DNA of 64,000 nt, taken from assembly GCA_023397675.1 (NCBI GenBank), contig JAEWTV010000031.1, forward strand, positions 1 through 64,000, given 5' to 3'. Each line of letters opens with the position of its first letter. The stretch's first letter is position 1. The notes beneath the pieces were generated by a model, which had not been told where the DNA came from, made no database searches, and saw only the letters and a list, made by a program, of their open reading frames with translations. Shown piece after piece: positions 26,423 to 36,231 of this stretch. This DNA is from Bacillota bacterium (GTDB taxonomy: Bacteria; Bacillota; Clostridia; Acetivibrionales; JANLFN01). Position numbers and translations under genes: made by a program.

Positions 26423-26988
26423 TGAGAGATTTATCCCTGCATCTTATTGATATAATCCAGAATTCAGTTTCAGCGAAAGCAAGCAGGGTTTCAGTAAGAT
26501 TAACAGCTGTTACATCAAACAACAGACTTATATTGGAAATTGCTGACAATGGGGTGGGCATGGACGAGGCATTTGTAAAAAGTGTCATCGATCCTTTTGT
26601 TACTACCCGGACTAGCAGAAAAGTAGGTCTGGGTATTTCATTATTAAAGGCATCAGCAGAAAGAGCAGGGGGAAGTTTTGACATTAGTTCTGTAAGGGGC
26701 AAAGGGACAACCTTGACAGCAAGTTTTGAAATATCAAATATTGATAGGTTGCCATTGGGGGATATTTCAGAAACCGTATTAAATAGTATAATTTCAAACC
26801 CTGAAATTGATATTGAAGTAGTATTTTCAAGTGTCAGGGACAAATTTGAATTTGATACAGCCGACGTTAAGAAACAGCTTGATGGAGTGCCTATAAATGA
26901 ATTTGAAGTAGTTAACTGGATTAGGAAATATATTGATGAAGGTATTAAGAACACTTTTGGAGGTGTATTGAATGAAGTCGATTGCTGA
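26422..26988 (+). CDS. Histidine-kinase-like ATPase within the hydrogenase operon
   Basis: 188 residues. A HATPase_c domain fills the first 110 residues: N-box DIIQNSVSAKASRV, G1 EIADNGVGMDE, and G2 RKVGLGISLLKASAE with RGKGTTLTASF. No H-box or sensor is present. The C-terminal 70 residues have no recognised fold. The start overlaps the hydC stop and the end overlaps the ferredoxin gene, so expression is tied to the hydrogenase. It is the second orphan Bergerat-fold ATPase in this locus; a regulatory role is inference. Confidence 0.8.
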   Translation: MRDLSLHLIDIIQNSVSAKASRVSVRLTAVTSNNRLILEIADNGVGMDEAFVKSVIDPFVTTRTSRKVGLGISLLKASAERAGGSFDISSVRGKGTTLTASFEISNIDRLPLGDISETVLNSIISNPEIDIEVVFSSVRDKFEFDTADVKKQLDGVPINEFEVVNWIRKYIDEGIKNTFGGVLNEVDC

Positions 26989-27352
26989 ACTTGAAGAAAT
27001 TCGTAAAAGGTCACTTGAAAAGATAAATTTAAGAAAAGAAAGCAATGGTACAAGAATTATTGTTGGTATGGCTACCTGTGGCATTGCAGCAGGTGCAAGG
27101 CCTGTTATGAATACACTTGTAGAAGAGATTCAAAAAAGAAATCTTAGTGATGTAACGGTAACAATGACCGGCTGTATCGGAGTATGCAGGCTTGAACCTA
27201 TAGTTGAGGTTATCAGTCCTGATGGAAATAAGATAACATACGTAAAAATGACTTCCGATAAAGCAAAGAGTGTTGTAGCGGAACATATTGTCAACGGCCG
27301 GGTTTGTATGGACTATACAATAGGTGAAGCTGAAAAGAAAGCAAAAGAATAA
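26972..27352 (+). CDS. Thioredoxin-like [2Fe-2S] ferredoxin
   Basis: 126 residues. An N-terminal helix (IAELEEIRKRSLEKINLRKE) precedes a thioredoxin-like [2Fe-2S] fold with ligand cysteines in MATCGIAAGAR, TGCIGVC and a late CMDY. The same fold recurs at the N-terminus of HydB. The 84-bp gap to hydB is the only real gap in this operon. It probably shuttles electrons or acts as an assembly or regulatory subunit; the partner is not proven. Confidence 0.85.
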   Translation: MKSIAELEEIRKRSLEKINLRKESNGTRIIVGMATCGIAAGARPVMNTLVEEIQKRNLSDVTVTMTGCIGVCRLEPIVEVISPDGNKITYVKMTSDKAKSVVAEHIVNGRVCMDYTIGEAEKKAKE

Positions 27353-27435
27353 CAAGATTTATAGCGATAAACGGAATTACAGATAATTGATTTAAATATT
27401 GAGTTTTTCTCAGTTATAGAAGAGGAGGGTATAAA

Positions 27436-29235
27436 ATGCAGGTTTTTAGGTCTCACGTTCTTGTCTGTGGTGGAACAGGCTGTACTTCATCCAACTCGGA
27501 AAAAATCATGAAGGAATTTGAGGTACAGTTATCAAAGAATAAGCTTGAAAACGAAGTTAAGATTGTAAAAACCGGATGTTTCGGTCTTTGTGCACAGGGA
27601 CCAATTGTTGTTGTATATCCCGAAGGTGCCATGTACACCATGGTAAAGGTTGAGGATGTAAGTGAGATAGTCACAGAGCACCTTTTGAAAGGAAGAATTG
27701 TAAAAAGACTGTTGTCAAGAGAAGAAGCTGAAGTTGAGAGAGAAGATGCATCTCTTGAAAAGGTTGAATTCTTCAAGAAACAGGTGAGAATAGCATTAAG
27801 AAACTGCGGTGTTATCAATCCTGAAGATATTGATGAATATATTGCCTTTGACGGTTATAAGGCTCTTGGAAAAGTTCTTACAGAAATGACACCTGAACAG
27901 GTTATAGATACAGTTAAGAAATCAGGTCTCCGTGGAAGAGGGGGCGGAGGATTCCCATCGGGTTTGAAGTGGGAGTTCACAGCTAAATCACAGGATGATC
28001 AGAAATTTGTTTTGTGTAATGCCGATGAAGGTGATCCTGGAGCATTCATGGACAGAAGTGTACTTGAAGGAGATCCGCATTCTGTTATAGAAGCTATGGC
28101 TATTGCAGGCTATGCAGTAGGAGCAAATCAGGGTTATATATATGTCAGGGCAGAATATCCGATAGCGGTAAAAAGGCTTAGAATTGCTATTGAGCAAGCC
28201 AAGGAATATGGGCTTTTAGGAAACAACATATTTGGAACAGACTTCAGCTTTGACCTTGAAATCAGGCTTGGTGCAGGAGCTTTCGTATGCGGTGAGGAAA
28301 CAGCGCTCATGACTTCAATTGAGGGCAAGAGGGGTGAACCAAGACCAAGGCCTCCATTCCCTGCTGTAAAAGGATTATGGAATAAGCCGACTCTGCTTAA
28401 CAATGTTGAGACATACGCAAACATACCTGTTATATTCCTGAAAGGTGCTGAGTGGTTCTCAAGCATTGGTACTGAAAAGAGTAAGGGTACAAAGGTTTTC
28501 GCACTCGGCGGTAAAATCAACAATACAGGACTTGTTGAAGTTCCTATGGGAACAACAATGAGAGAGGTTATTTACGAGATAGGCGGAGGAATACCGAATG
28601 GTAAGAAATTCAAGGCTGCTCAAACAGGCGGACCTTCAGGCGGATGTATTCCTGCAAGCCATCTTGATACCCCTATAGATTATGATTCTCTGATAGCACT
28701 TGGTTCAATGATGGGTTCCGGCGGACTTATAGTAATGGACGAAGATAACTGTATGGTTGACATAGCAAAGTTCTTCCTGGAGTTTACAGTTGATGAATCC
28801 TGTGGTAAATGTCCTCCTTGCAGAATTGGTACCAAGAGAATGCTTGAAATACTTCAGAGGATTACTGATGGTAAGGGTGAAGAAGGCGATATAGAGAAAC
28901 TTGAATTGCTGGCAAAGAATATAAGGGCATCTGCACTTTGTGGACTTGGACAGACAGCACCAAATCCTGTTCTCAGTACACTTAAATATTTCAGAAATGA
29001 ATACGAAGCACATGTAAAGGATAAGAAGTGTCTTGCTGGTGTATGTAAGTCTCTTATGAGATATGTTATCCATGAGGAAGCTTGTAAAAAATGCGGAATA
29101 TGCGCTAGAAACTGCCCTGTTAAATGTATAGACGGTGACAAGACCAGAGCATATTCAATTGACCAAAATAAATGTATTAAGTGTGGTGCTTGTATGGAAA
29201 AATGTCCATTCAAGGCTATATTTAAAAATGCGTAG
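27436..29235 (+). CDS. hydB: NADH-dependent [FeFe] hydrogenase subunit HydB (NuoF-like)
   Basis: 599 residues in the HydB order: thioredoxin-like [2Fe-2S] head (CGGTGC, CFGLCAQGPI), NuoF core with FMN/NADH loop (GLRGRGGGGFPSGLKW, about residue 165), an SLBB region, the NuoF [4Fe-4S] site (CGKCPPCRIGTKR, about 455) and two C-terminal ferredoxin clusters (CKKCGICARNCP, CIKCGACMEKCP). In bifurcating hydrogenases this subunit binds NADH and the flavin. AGAGGAGGG precedes the ATG. hydA follows by 17 bp. Confidence 0.95.
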   Translation: MQVFRSHVLVCGGTGCTSSNSEKIMKEFEVQLSKNKLENEVKIVKTGCFGLCAQGPIVVVYPEGAMYTMVKVEDVSEIVTEHLLKGRIVKRLLSREEAEVEREDASLEKVEFFKKQVRIALRNCGVINPEDIDEYIAFDGYKALGKVLTEMTPEQVIDTVKKSGLRGRGGGGFPSGLKWEFTAKSQDDQKFVLCNADEGDPGAFMDRSVLEGDPHSVIEAMAIAGYAVGANQGYIYVRAEYPIAVKRLRIAIEQAKEYGLLGNNIFGTDFSFDLEIRLGAGAFVCGEETALMTSIEGKRGEPRPRPPFPAVKGLWNKPTLLNNVETYANIPVIFLKGAEWFSSIGTEKSKGTKVFALGGKINNTGLVEVPMGTTMREVIYEIGGGIPNGKKFKAAQTGGPSGGCIPASHLDTPIDYDSLIALGSMMGSGGLIVMDEDNCMVDIAKFFLEFTVDESCGKCPPCRIGTKRMLEILQRITDGKGEEGDIEKLELLAKNIRASALCGLGQTAPNPVLSTLKYFRNEYEAHVKDKKCLAGVCKSLMRYVIHEEACKKCGICARNCPVKCIDGDKTRAYSIDQNKCIKCGACMEKCPFKAIFKNA

Positions 29236-29252
29236 GGAAGGGGAGTGTTTAA

Positions 29253-31010
29253 ATGGAAATGGTTAATATTACGATTGATGATAGAAAACTGCAGGTTCCA
29301 AAAAACTATACCGTATTGGAAGCGGCAAGATATGCCAACATTGCTATTCCGACACTTTGCTTCCTGAAGGATATCAATGAGATTGGTGCATGCAGAATGT
29401 GTGTTGTAGAAATCAAGGGAGCAAGAAGCCTCCAGGCAGCTTGTGTATATCCGGTATCGGAAGGACTTATAATTTCTACAAAATCACCTGCAGTCAGAGA
29501 AGCAAGAAAAGTTACACTTGAACTTATATTGTCCAACCACGACAAGAAATGTCTGACATGTACAAGAAGCAGGTCCTGCGAACTTCAGAAGCTAGCTGAG
29601 GATTTGAATATTAAAGACATACAATTTGAAGGAGAAATGTCCTCTCATCCATTGGATAATTATTCACCTTCTATTGTCAGGGATCCTAATAAGTGTGTTC
29701 TGTGCAGACGTTGCGTAAGTGTATGTAAAAACGTTCAGACTGTTTCAGTTATTGATACTAACGACAGAGGCTTTAACACTATAGTATCTTCAGCTTTCAA
29801 CAAGTCTCTCAATGATGTGCCGTGTACTATGTGCGGACAATGTATTGCTGTTTGCCCAGTAGGTGCTTTGAGAGAAAAGGACGATACTGATAAGGTATGG
29901 GAAGCATTGGCAAACCCGGATCTTCATGTTGTTGTTCAGACGGCACCTGCAGTGAGGGTTGCACTTGGTGAAGAATTCGGAATGCCGATAGGATCTGTAG
30001 TTACAAGCAATATGATTGCTTCACTCAGAAGACTTGGATTCAAGAAAGTATTTGATACAGATACAGCAGCAGATTTAACAATATTTGAAGAAGTTACAGA
30101 ACTTGTAGGTAGAATTCAAAATGGGGGTAAACTGCCGTTAATTACTTCCTGCAGTCCCGGTTGGATTAAATTCTGCGAACATCAGTATCCTGAATTCCTT
30201 GAAAATTTATCAAGCTGCAAATCGCCTCATGAAATGTTCGGAGCGGTTTTAAAATCCTATTATGCGCAAAAGCAGGGAATTGACCCATCAAAGGTTTTTG
30301 TAGTATCAATAATGCCATGTACTGCAAAGAAATTTGAAGCTAAAAGACCTGAAATGTCAGGTACAGGATATCCGGATGTTGATGTAGTTCTTACTACCAG
30401 AGAGCTTGCAAAGATGATTAAGGAAGCTGCCATTGACTTTACAGAACTTCCTGAAAGACATTTTGATGACCCTATGGGAGAAGCATCAGGAGCCGGTGTT
30501 ATATTCGGAGCAACAGGCGGAGTTATGGAAGCTGCTTTGAGAACTGCAGCTGAGTGGCTTACAGGAAAAACAATTGATGGACCGGATGATATAGAATTTA
30601 ATGACGTAAGAGGAGTAAATGGTATAAAAGAAGCAACCATACAGCTTGGAGACCTTACTTTAAGAGCCGCAGTGGCACATGGACTTGGAAATGCGAGAGC
30701 ACTTCTTGACAGAATCAAAGCCGGTAAAGCAAAATATGATTTTGTTGAAATAATGGCTTGCCCTGGCGGATGCGTAAACGGCGGGGGACAGCCAATACAA
30801 CCGTCATATATAAGAAGCTGGATTGATTTGAGAAGTGAAAGAGCTAAGGGTATTTATGCTGAGGACAGAGATTCAACAATCAGAAAGTCCCATGAAAACC
30901 CTGCAGTTAAGAAGCTTTATGATGAATACCTTGAAAAACCGGGAAGTCACAAAGCACATGAACTTCTTCATACTCATTACTCAAAGAGGGAAAACTACCC
31001 TGTAAAATAA
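29253..31010 (+). CDS. hydA: [FeFe] hydrogenase catalytic subunit HydA
   Basis: 585 residues. The N-terminal plant-type [2Fe-2S] domain has CFLKDINEIGACRMC with a further Cys. Next is a His-ligated cluster (H-x3-C-x2-C-x5-C: HDKKCLTCTRSRSC), then two [4Fe-4S] motifs (CVLCRRCVSVC, CTMCGQCIAVCP), then the H-cluster motifs L1 TSCSPGW, L2 MPCTAKKFE and L3 MACPGGCVNGGGQP. This is the full set of a catalytic NADH/ferredoxin-linked enzyme that makes or uses H2. Maturases are not in the window. Confidence 0.96.
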   Translation: MEMVNITIDDRKLQVPKNYTVLEAARYANIAIPTLCFLKDINEIGACRMCVVEIKGARSLQAACVYPVSEGLIISTKSPAVREARKVTLELILSNHDKKCLTCTRSRSCELQKLAEDLNIKDIQFEGEMSSHPLDNYSPSIVRDPNKCVLCRRCVSVCKNVQTVSVIDTNDRGFNTIVSSAFNKSLNDVPCTMCGQCIAVCPVGALREKDDTDKVWEALANPDLHVVVQTAPAVRVALGEEFGMPIGSVVTSNMIASLRRLGFKKVFDTDTAADLTIFEEVTELVGRIQNGGKLPLITSCSPGWIKFCEHQYPEFLENLSSCKSPHEMFGAVLKSYYAQKQGIDPSKVFVVSIMPCTAKKFEAKRPEMSGTGYPDVDVVLTTRELAKMIKEAAIDFTELPERHFDDPMGEASGAGVIFGATGGVMEAALRTAAEWLTGKTIDGPDDIEFNDVRGVNGIKEATIQLGDLTLRAAVAHGLGNARALLDRIKAGKAKYDFVEIMACPGGCVNGGGQPIQPSYIRSWIDLRSERAKGIYAEDRDSTIRKSHENPAVKKLYDEYLEKPGSHKAHELLHTHYSKRENYPVK

Positions 31011-31036
31011 GCTTTAAAATAATAAGTATAACTAAG

Positions 31037-31076
31037 GGCTGAAATCCATAAGGGTTTCAGCCTATTTGTTTTTTTG
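31037..31076 (+). terminator. Intrinsic terminator of the hydrogenase operon
   Basis: GGCTGAAA and TTTCAGCC form an 8-bp stem around a 10-nt loop, followed by TATTTGTTTTTTTG. Confidence 0.85.
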
Positions 31077-31164
31077 TCTGGGCTGTGAACTTTTATTTAT
31101 TTATAAACGTATTAATAAAGGGTAAAATAGGAAAAGTACAAATTCTATTTTCCTGGAGGTATAA

Positions 31165-31563
31165 ATGGAAGAAATTCATGTTGTAGGAGCAGCAATAATT
31201 GAAAATAATAAAATTCTTGCAGCACAGCGGTCTGAAAAAATGGATAACGCCTGTAAATGGGAATTTCCCGGCGGGAAGGTTGACGGTTGTGAAACGCATC
31301 ATGAAGCGCTTAAACGTGAGCTAAAGGAGGAATTAGGGATAAAGGTAACTGCTGGAGACCATATTGCCACTGGTTATTCGGTAAGTAATGGAAATAAAAT
31401 TGTACTTCATGTTTACAAAGCTATCATAACAGAGGGTTGTCCGAAGGCAATAGAACATAAAGAACTGAAGTGGGTTGATTTGCCTGAAATGGTTGATCTG
31501 GACTGGGCCGAAGCAGACATACCTGCATGCAGGAAAATTCTCGAGAACAGCGGTATAATCTAA
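31165..31563 (+). CDS. mutT: NUDIX hydrolase, MutT-like 8-oxo-dGTPase
   Basis: 132 residues with the full Nudix box G-x5-E-x7-R-E-L-x-E-E-L-G (GGKVDGCETHHEALKREL, then KEELG). The N-terminal VVGAAIIENNKILAAQRS and WEFPGG are typical of MutT proteins, which hydrolyse oxidised dGTP and so prevent transversions; other nucleoside triphosphates are possible substrates. CTGGAGG precedes the ATG. The gene stands alone, with a 101-bp spacer before the ABC operon. Confidence 0.85.
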   Translation: MEEIHVVGAAIIENNKILAAQRSEKMDNACKWEFPGGKVDGCETHHEALKRELKEELGIKVTAGDHIATGYSVSNGNKIVLHVYKAIITEGCPKAIEHKELKWVDLPEMVDLDWAEADIPACRKILENSGII

Positions 31564-31664
31564 ATTAACACTATTGTTTCTTAATAAAAAATTATATAAT
31601 AGGAAGAACATGGTTAAATACCAGCAAATTTTTTAATTTTAAAATACGTAAAGAGGTGTAATAA

Positions 31665-32387
31665 ATGATTGAAATTTCAAGTTTATCCAAGGCTTATAAC
31701 AAGGGGGCTATAAAGGCTGTCGACAATCTTGACCTGAAAATAAATGACGGTGAGATTTTTGGTTTTCTGGGGCCCAACGGGGCTGGAAAAACTACTACTA
31801 TAAAGATGATGGTGGGGCTTTTGAATCCTGATGAAGGAAGTATAAGTATAAACGGATACGATATTCAAAAACAGCCGCTTGAAGCTAAGAGAATTATGGG
31901 GTATGCCCCAGATAACCCTGATGTATATGAAAAACTTACAGGTATAGAGTATTTGAACTTTATAGCAGACGTTTATAATGTACCTATAAAAGATAGAAAG
32001 GAGCGCATGGAATATCTGCTGGATATGTTCGGACTTATTGATGCTGCTCCGGACCTTATTAAAAGCTATTCGCACGGAATGAGACAGAAAATAGTTCTTA
32101 CAGGTGCCCTAATACATAATCCATCTTTATGGATACTTGATGAGCCTATGGTTGGTCTTGACCCAAAATCATCCTTTCAATTGAAGGAATTAATGAGAAA
32201 ACACTGTGATAATGGTAACATTGTTTTCTTTTCCACTCACATTATGGAGGTTGCAGAAAAGCTTTGTGACAGGATTGGGATAATCAACAAAGGAAAGCTT
32301 GTAGCTATCGGTACAGTTGAAGAACTCAAGAAGAGAGAAAATTCTGAGTCTCTCGAAAATATATTCCTGGAGTTGACTGAAAAATGA
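31665..32387 (+). CDS. ABC transporter ATP-binding protein
   Basis: 240 residues with Walker A GPNGAGKTT (about 37-45), signature SHGMRQK, Walker B LWILDEP and the switch His in FFSTHIMEVAEKLCD. This is the CcmA-like family that powers two-component exporters. AGAGGTG precedes the ATG. Its stop overlaps the permease start (ATGA). Substrate unknown; bacteriocin, lipid or Na+ export are all possible for this family. Confidence 0.92.
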   Translation: MIEISSLSKAYNKGAIKAVDNLDLKINDGEIFGFLGPNGAGKTTTIKMMVGLLNPDEGSISINGYDIQKQPLEAKRIMGYAPDNPDVYEKLTGIEYLNFIADVYNVPIKDRKERMEYLLDMFGLIDAAPDLIKSYSHGMRQKIVLTGALIHNPSLWILDEPMVGLDPKSSFQLKELMRKHCDNGNIVFFSTHIMEVAEKLCDRIGIINKGKLVAIGTVEELKKRENSESLENIFLELTEK

Positions 32388-34060
32388 GAATGTTATTAAA
32401 ATTAACCAAAATAAGTTTAAATGTTAATTTTGGCTTGTCTGCGCTCAAATACCGTTTTACAAAAGAAAAGAAAAAGCTTTGGGAACCTATTGCAATAGGT
32501 ATAAGTATACTCTTTGCTTTGGGATTTTTCATAGCTATGTTTGCCTTGTTATTTAATGCGGTATATCAGCAGGGTGCAAGTGCTGGAAAACCGGAAGTGG
32601 TACTTACCGAAGCTTTCATGGCTGCGCAGCTGCTTACTTTTTTCTTTGGTATTTTCTACATAATAGGTACATTTTATTTTTCAAAAGATATTACAATATT
32701 AGTCCCATTACCGCTCAAACCCTATCACATTATAGGAAGCAAGTTTATTGTGGTAATGGTGAATGAACTTATTACTGTAATTCCGGTACTTACCCCGGCC
32801 GTCATTATTTATGGCGCTGGTACAGGACAGGGAATACTGTATTGGCTTGGAGCCCTGCTACTTCTGATTGCAACTCCTGCAATACCGCTAATCATAGCTG
32901 CTCTTTTTGATATGCTGCTCATGCGTTTTGTAAATATAAGCAGGAATAAGGATTTGTTTGTAGTTGTAGGTGGCATCGTCGGTTTGTTCTTTGCTTTTGG
33001 AGTTAACTTCATGATACAGGGAATGCCTGATAATATGAGTCAAGCCGACTTAAATACTTTAATAGCCAGCAAAACCGGCTTTATAGAGCAAATGGGGAAG
33101 AGCTTCCCGCCAAGCATCTGGGCTACTTTAGCGCTTTCACTAAAGGGTATTGAAGCTTTTGGATATTTTGCCCTGTTCCTAGCTGTTTCGGTTGGCTTAT
33201 TCCTCTTACTTCTTGAATTAGGAAACCTTATTTTCTATAAGAGTGTACTTGCCGGACAAGAGGCAACTGGAAAGAAAAAGAAAACTACCAAAGAAGAGCG
33301 TGCAGCCTTATACAGTAAAGGCAACTCCGCTCTTAAGGCACTTTTCAAAAAAGAATTCAAATTACTCTTCAAAACTCCCGTCTTCCTTTTAAACGGAATG
33401 GGAGGTGCTTTCGCAGGCCCTATCATCGGACTAATGCCTGTTATAGGAAAAAACAGCGGTACCAAAGACATACTTAATATTATGAACAATCCTGACAATG
33501 CAATGCCTCTTACACTTGGGGCACTTGGTCTGGTTATATTTTCAGCAGGAATGAATATGGTTGCCAGTACGGCTATTTCAAGGGAGGGCCAGACATTCTG
33601 GATATCAAAAATTATTCCAGTAGCACCTGAGACACAGATAAAATCAAAGTTGCTGCTCAGTTTGTTTACATCATCTATAGTTGTATTTGTTACAGGAATT
33701 ATTATCGCAATAGTGCTCAAACTGGCAATTTACAGGGTTTTAGTAGTTATAATTCTTGGCATTTTAGGTTCTGTTCCAATGATAATTTATAATATGATGA
33801 TTGACCTATCAAGACCGAAACTTGGGTGGACTAACCCACAGGAAGCAATAAAATCAAACATGAACGGCATTCTTGGTATGGCAGTATCCATACTCATTGT
33901 TGTAGTTCTTGCAGCAGCTGTTATTGGAATGATAGCTCTTCACTTGCCTGAACCATTCTTGTATTTGGTAACAGCCGCGGTTATTGCTCTGTTATCGATT
34001 CCAGGCTATAATGTTCTTCTAAGTATTTCAAGGTGGAAGTATACATCAATTGAAATGTAA
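32384..34060 (+). CDS. ABC-2-type exporter permease
   Basis: 558 residues with 10-12 hydrophobic segments in two blocks split by a cytoplasmic stretch (GKKKKTTKEERAALYSKG, about residues 297-314). The family resembles large putative ABC exporter permeases of Firmicutes. There is no extracellular binding domain or peptidase domain. It overlaps its ATPase gene by four bases, so the two form one exporter. Confidence 0.85.
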   Translation: MRMLLKLTKISLNVNFGLSALKYRFTKEKKKLWEPIAIGISILFALGFFIAMFALLFNAVYQQGASAGKPEVVLTEAFMAAQLLTFFFGIFYIIGTFYFSKDITILVPLPLKPYHIIGSKFIVVMVNELITVIPVLTPAVIIYGAGTGQGILYWLGALLLLIATPAIPLIIAALFDMLLMRFVNISRNKDLFVVVGGIVGLFFAFGVNFMIQGMPDNMSQADLNTLIASKTGFIEQMGKSFPPSIWATLALSLKGIEAFGYFALFLAVSVGLFLLLLELGNLIFYKSVLAGQEATGKKKKTTKEERAALYSKGNSALKALFKKEFKLLFKTPVFLLNGMGGAFAGPIIGLMPVIGKNSGTKDILNIMNNPDNAMPLTLGALGLVIFSAGMNMVASTAISREGQTFWISKIIPVAPETQIKSKLLLSLFTSSIVVFVTGIIIAIVLKLAIYRVLVVIILGILGSVPMIIYNMMIDLSRPKLGWTNPQEAIKSNMNGILGMAVSILIVVVLAAAVIGMIALHLPEPFLYLVTAAVIALLSIPGYNVLLSISRWKYTSIEM

Positions 34061-34083
34061 CTGTAAATAATTCTTTATCACTA

Positions 34084-34116
34084 AAGCCAGGATCTTTTTT
34101 AAGACCCTGGCTTTTT
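34084..34116 (+). terminator. Intrinsic terminator of the ABC operon
   Basis: AAAGCCAGG with TC, and GA with CCTGGCTTT, pair around a 6-8-nt T-rich loop, followed by TT. It also lies at the convergent end of the GPH transporter gene. Confidence 0.85.
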
Positions 34117-34120
34117 AAGT

Positions 34121-35509
34121 TCATTCGGATATCTTAAGTTCTGAAACTATGCTGGCATGTACCTTTTCGTCAAGCTTGTAGAATTTAAGAATTATTAGGG
34201 AAATCAAAGATATTAATGTTACTAAAATAGACTTGCATGTAAGCAAACCATCAAGTGCAAATTCTGTCTGCACAGTATTGGCCTTATAGCCTATGTATAA
34301 AAGGATTGCTCCAAGTAATGCCCCACCAAGTGCTGAAGATACTTTTATACAGAAGTAGAAAAACGAGAATATCAAGCCTTCTGCTCTTATCCCTGTTTTA
34401 TATTCACCGTATTCAACAGTGTCTGAAAGCATTCCCCATATAGCCACATCAAAGGCAGCTATCATAAATCCCATCATTACAGACCAGAAGAATATCATTA
34501 TTATTTGGTTGTAAGGTGTAAAGAAAAGAGCTGCTGAAAAAAGTCCCTGACCTACCAGGCTTACAGCCATAACCTTTTTCTTTCCAGCTATTTTTATTAT
34601 TTTAGGGCATACACACACACCTGCAACGACAGCAAGTGTACTAATAAGCATAAATACCGGGATCAGGTCTTCTCTTTGAAGATTATATTTGAAATAATAC
34701 ATTGTAACACTGCTGTTTATTAGAGATCCTATATTAAACATGAATATAAGGGCAGAAAATATTAATAAGGGTTTGTTTTTTAAAATTACTCCCAGTTGTT
34801 TTTTAAAAGGCTGTTTTTTAGCTTTTTCATATTTCTGAGGGAGGAACTTTTCTTCCTTTGTAGTTGCAAAGCATATAAAAAGCAGAATTATCGCTGCTGT
34901 TGAAAAGAAAATAACTGAATATTGGAACCCGTTTGCTTTATTATCACCCCCGAGAAACTTTGCAAGAGGAAGTATGAATGTTGATACTAGCAGCCACCCT
35001 GCATTTGCCAACAACATACGGAAAGATGTAAGCTTTGTCCTTTCATTAGGGTCCTGTGTTATTGAAGAGTTTAATGCGGAGTAGGGTACATTCACTGCAG
35101 AATATGCAAAACAAAGCAATGTGTACGTTAGATAAGCATAAATCAGTTTACCTGTACCTGAAAAGTTGGGGGTAGTAAAACACAATATATTTAAAAGCCC
35201 TAGAGGTACTGCCCCAAAGAGGATATATGGCCTTAATTTACCCCAGCGGCTGTTTGTTTTATCTACTATAAAACCTATAACCGGGTTGATAATTGCATCA
35301 AGTATACGAACAACAAGAAATAGAGTTCCTACAGCTACTGAAGATAGTCCAAATATGTCGGTATAAAAATATGTCATGTAAAGAGCCGAACATGCATAAA
35401 CAAAGTTACATGCCATATCACCCAAACCAAAGCCTATATTTTCTTTTAATGAAACCTTACGACCAGTGACATTTTCGGTTGGGTTTAGGGTTGAAACATT
35501 GATCTCCAT
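34121..35509 (-). CDS. GPH-family sugar:cation symporter (MFS)
   Basis: 462 residues with about twelve membrane segments. The early sequence IGFGLGDMACNFVYACSALYM and the loop DKTNSRWGKLRPYILFGAVP are hallmarks of the glycoside-pentoside-hexuronide (melibiose-like) family that imports sugars with Na+ or H+. A late DTVEYGEYKTGIRAEG segment is also typical. It lies 44 bp after the TetR gene on the same strand, so the regulator probably controls it. No glycosidase is adjacent, so the sugar is unknown. Confidence 0.88.
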   Translation of the reverse strand: MEINVSTLNPTENVTGRKVSLKENIGFGLGDMACNFVYACSALYMTYFYTDIFGLSSVAVGTLFLVVRILDAIINPVIGFIVDKTNSRWGKLRPYILFGAVPLGLLNILCFTTPNFSGTGKLIYAYLTYTLLCFAYSAVNVPYSALNSSITQDPNERTKLTSFRMLLANAGWLLVSTFILPLAKFLGGDNKANGFQYSVIFFSTAAIILLFICFATTKEEKFLPQKYEKAKKQPFKKQLGVILKNKPLLIFSALIFMFNIGSLINSSVTMYYFKYNLQREDLIPVFMLISTLAVVAGVCVCPKIIKIAGKKKVMAVSLVGQGLFSAALFFTPYNQIIMIFFWSVMMGFMIAAFDVAIWGMLSDTVEYGEYKTGIRAEGLIFSFFYFCIKVSSALGGALLGAILLYIGYKANTVQTEFALDGLLTCKSILVTLISLISLIILKFYKLDEKVHASIVSELKISE

Positions 35510-35553
35510 ACATATTTACCACCTTAAAATAAATTTTGCTCTATATATTAAAT

Positions 35554-36201
35554 TCATCTATTTTTAAATTGAATGAACTCAACCATAGCATCTATGAGTA
35601 GTAATATCTGAGTATCAGGATTTATGTGTTGCTCAAGTCTTAGTATGTTTCCTCTGGAAGCCATTCTTTCTGTTAAACTTATGAAGGAGTTTCCTACCAT
35701 GTTATGTAATTCGTTTATATCTACATCCGACCTTATAAGTCCTTCTTTGATACCTTCGTCAAATAACATATCCATGGGGGGACATCCGCTGTTAAATTGA
35801 GTATATCTCTCTTCAAGTTCTTTAGTGGGATATTTATTACGGTAGTAGTGATCAAACAAGCCAATATACATATAGCAGTCTGTCTTTTTCCTATACAACC
35901 CGTATTGAGCCATAAGGACATTACGTATTTTATCAATAGCGTTTGCCCCGGTTTTCGCTGCTTCAATGGACACTTGACGTATCTCGCTCAGAATATTCAT
36001 CTGTACTTCAAAAGCAATTTCATCTATGGAATTGTAATACTTATAAAGAGTCACACGGCTTATGCCTACTCTTTTGGCTATATCCATCATGGATACACCG
36101 GGAAGATCCCTTTCAAGGAAGAGTTTAGTGGCAGCATCTATTATTTCGTTCCTGCGTAAGCTGCGCTGATTATCGAGAGTTTTTTCCCAGTTTTCTTTCA
36201 A
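35554..36201 (-). CDS. TetR/AcrR family transcriptional regulator
   Basis: About 215 residues. The N-terminal helix-turn-helix runs EIIDAATKLFLERDLPGVSM, then MDIAKRVGISRVTLYKYYNS; the rest is a helical ligand domain. I chose TTG 36201, six bases after GAGGTG; GTG 36210 would overlap that site. It leads the operon with the GPH transporter and probably regulates itself through palindromes in its leader (36232-36286). The effector is likely linked to the imported sugar. Confidence 0.88.
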   Translation of the reverse strand: MKENWEKTLDNQRSLRRNEIIDAATKLFLERDLPGVSMMDIAKRVGISRVTLYKYYNSIDEIAFEVQMNILSEIRQVSIEAAKTGANAIDKIRNVLMAQYGLYRKKTDCYMYIGLFDHYYRNKYPTKELEERYTQFNSGCPPMDMLFDEGIKEGLIRSDVDINELHNMVGNSFISLTERMASRGNILRLEQHINPDTQILLLIDAMVEFIQFKNR

Positions 36202-36231
36202 TAAAAACACCTCACAATAGATTGTAAGTAT

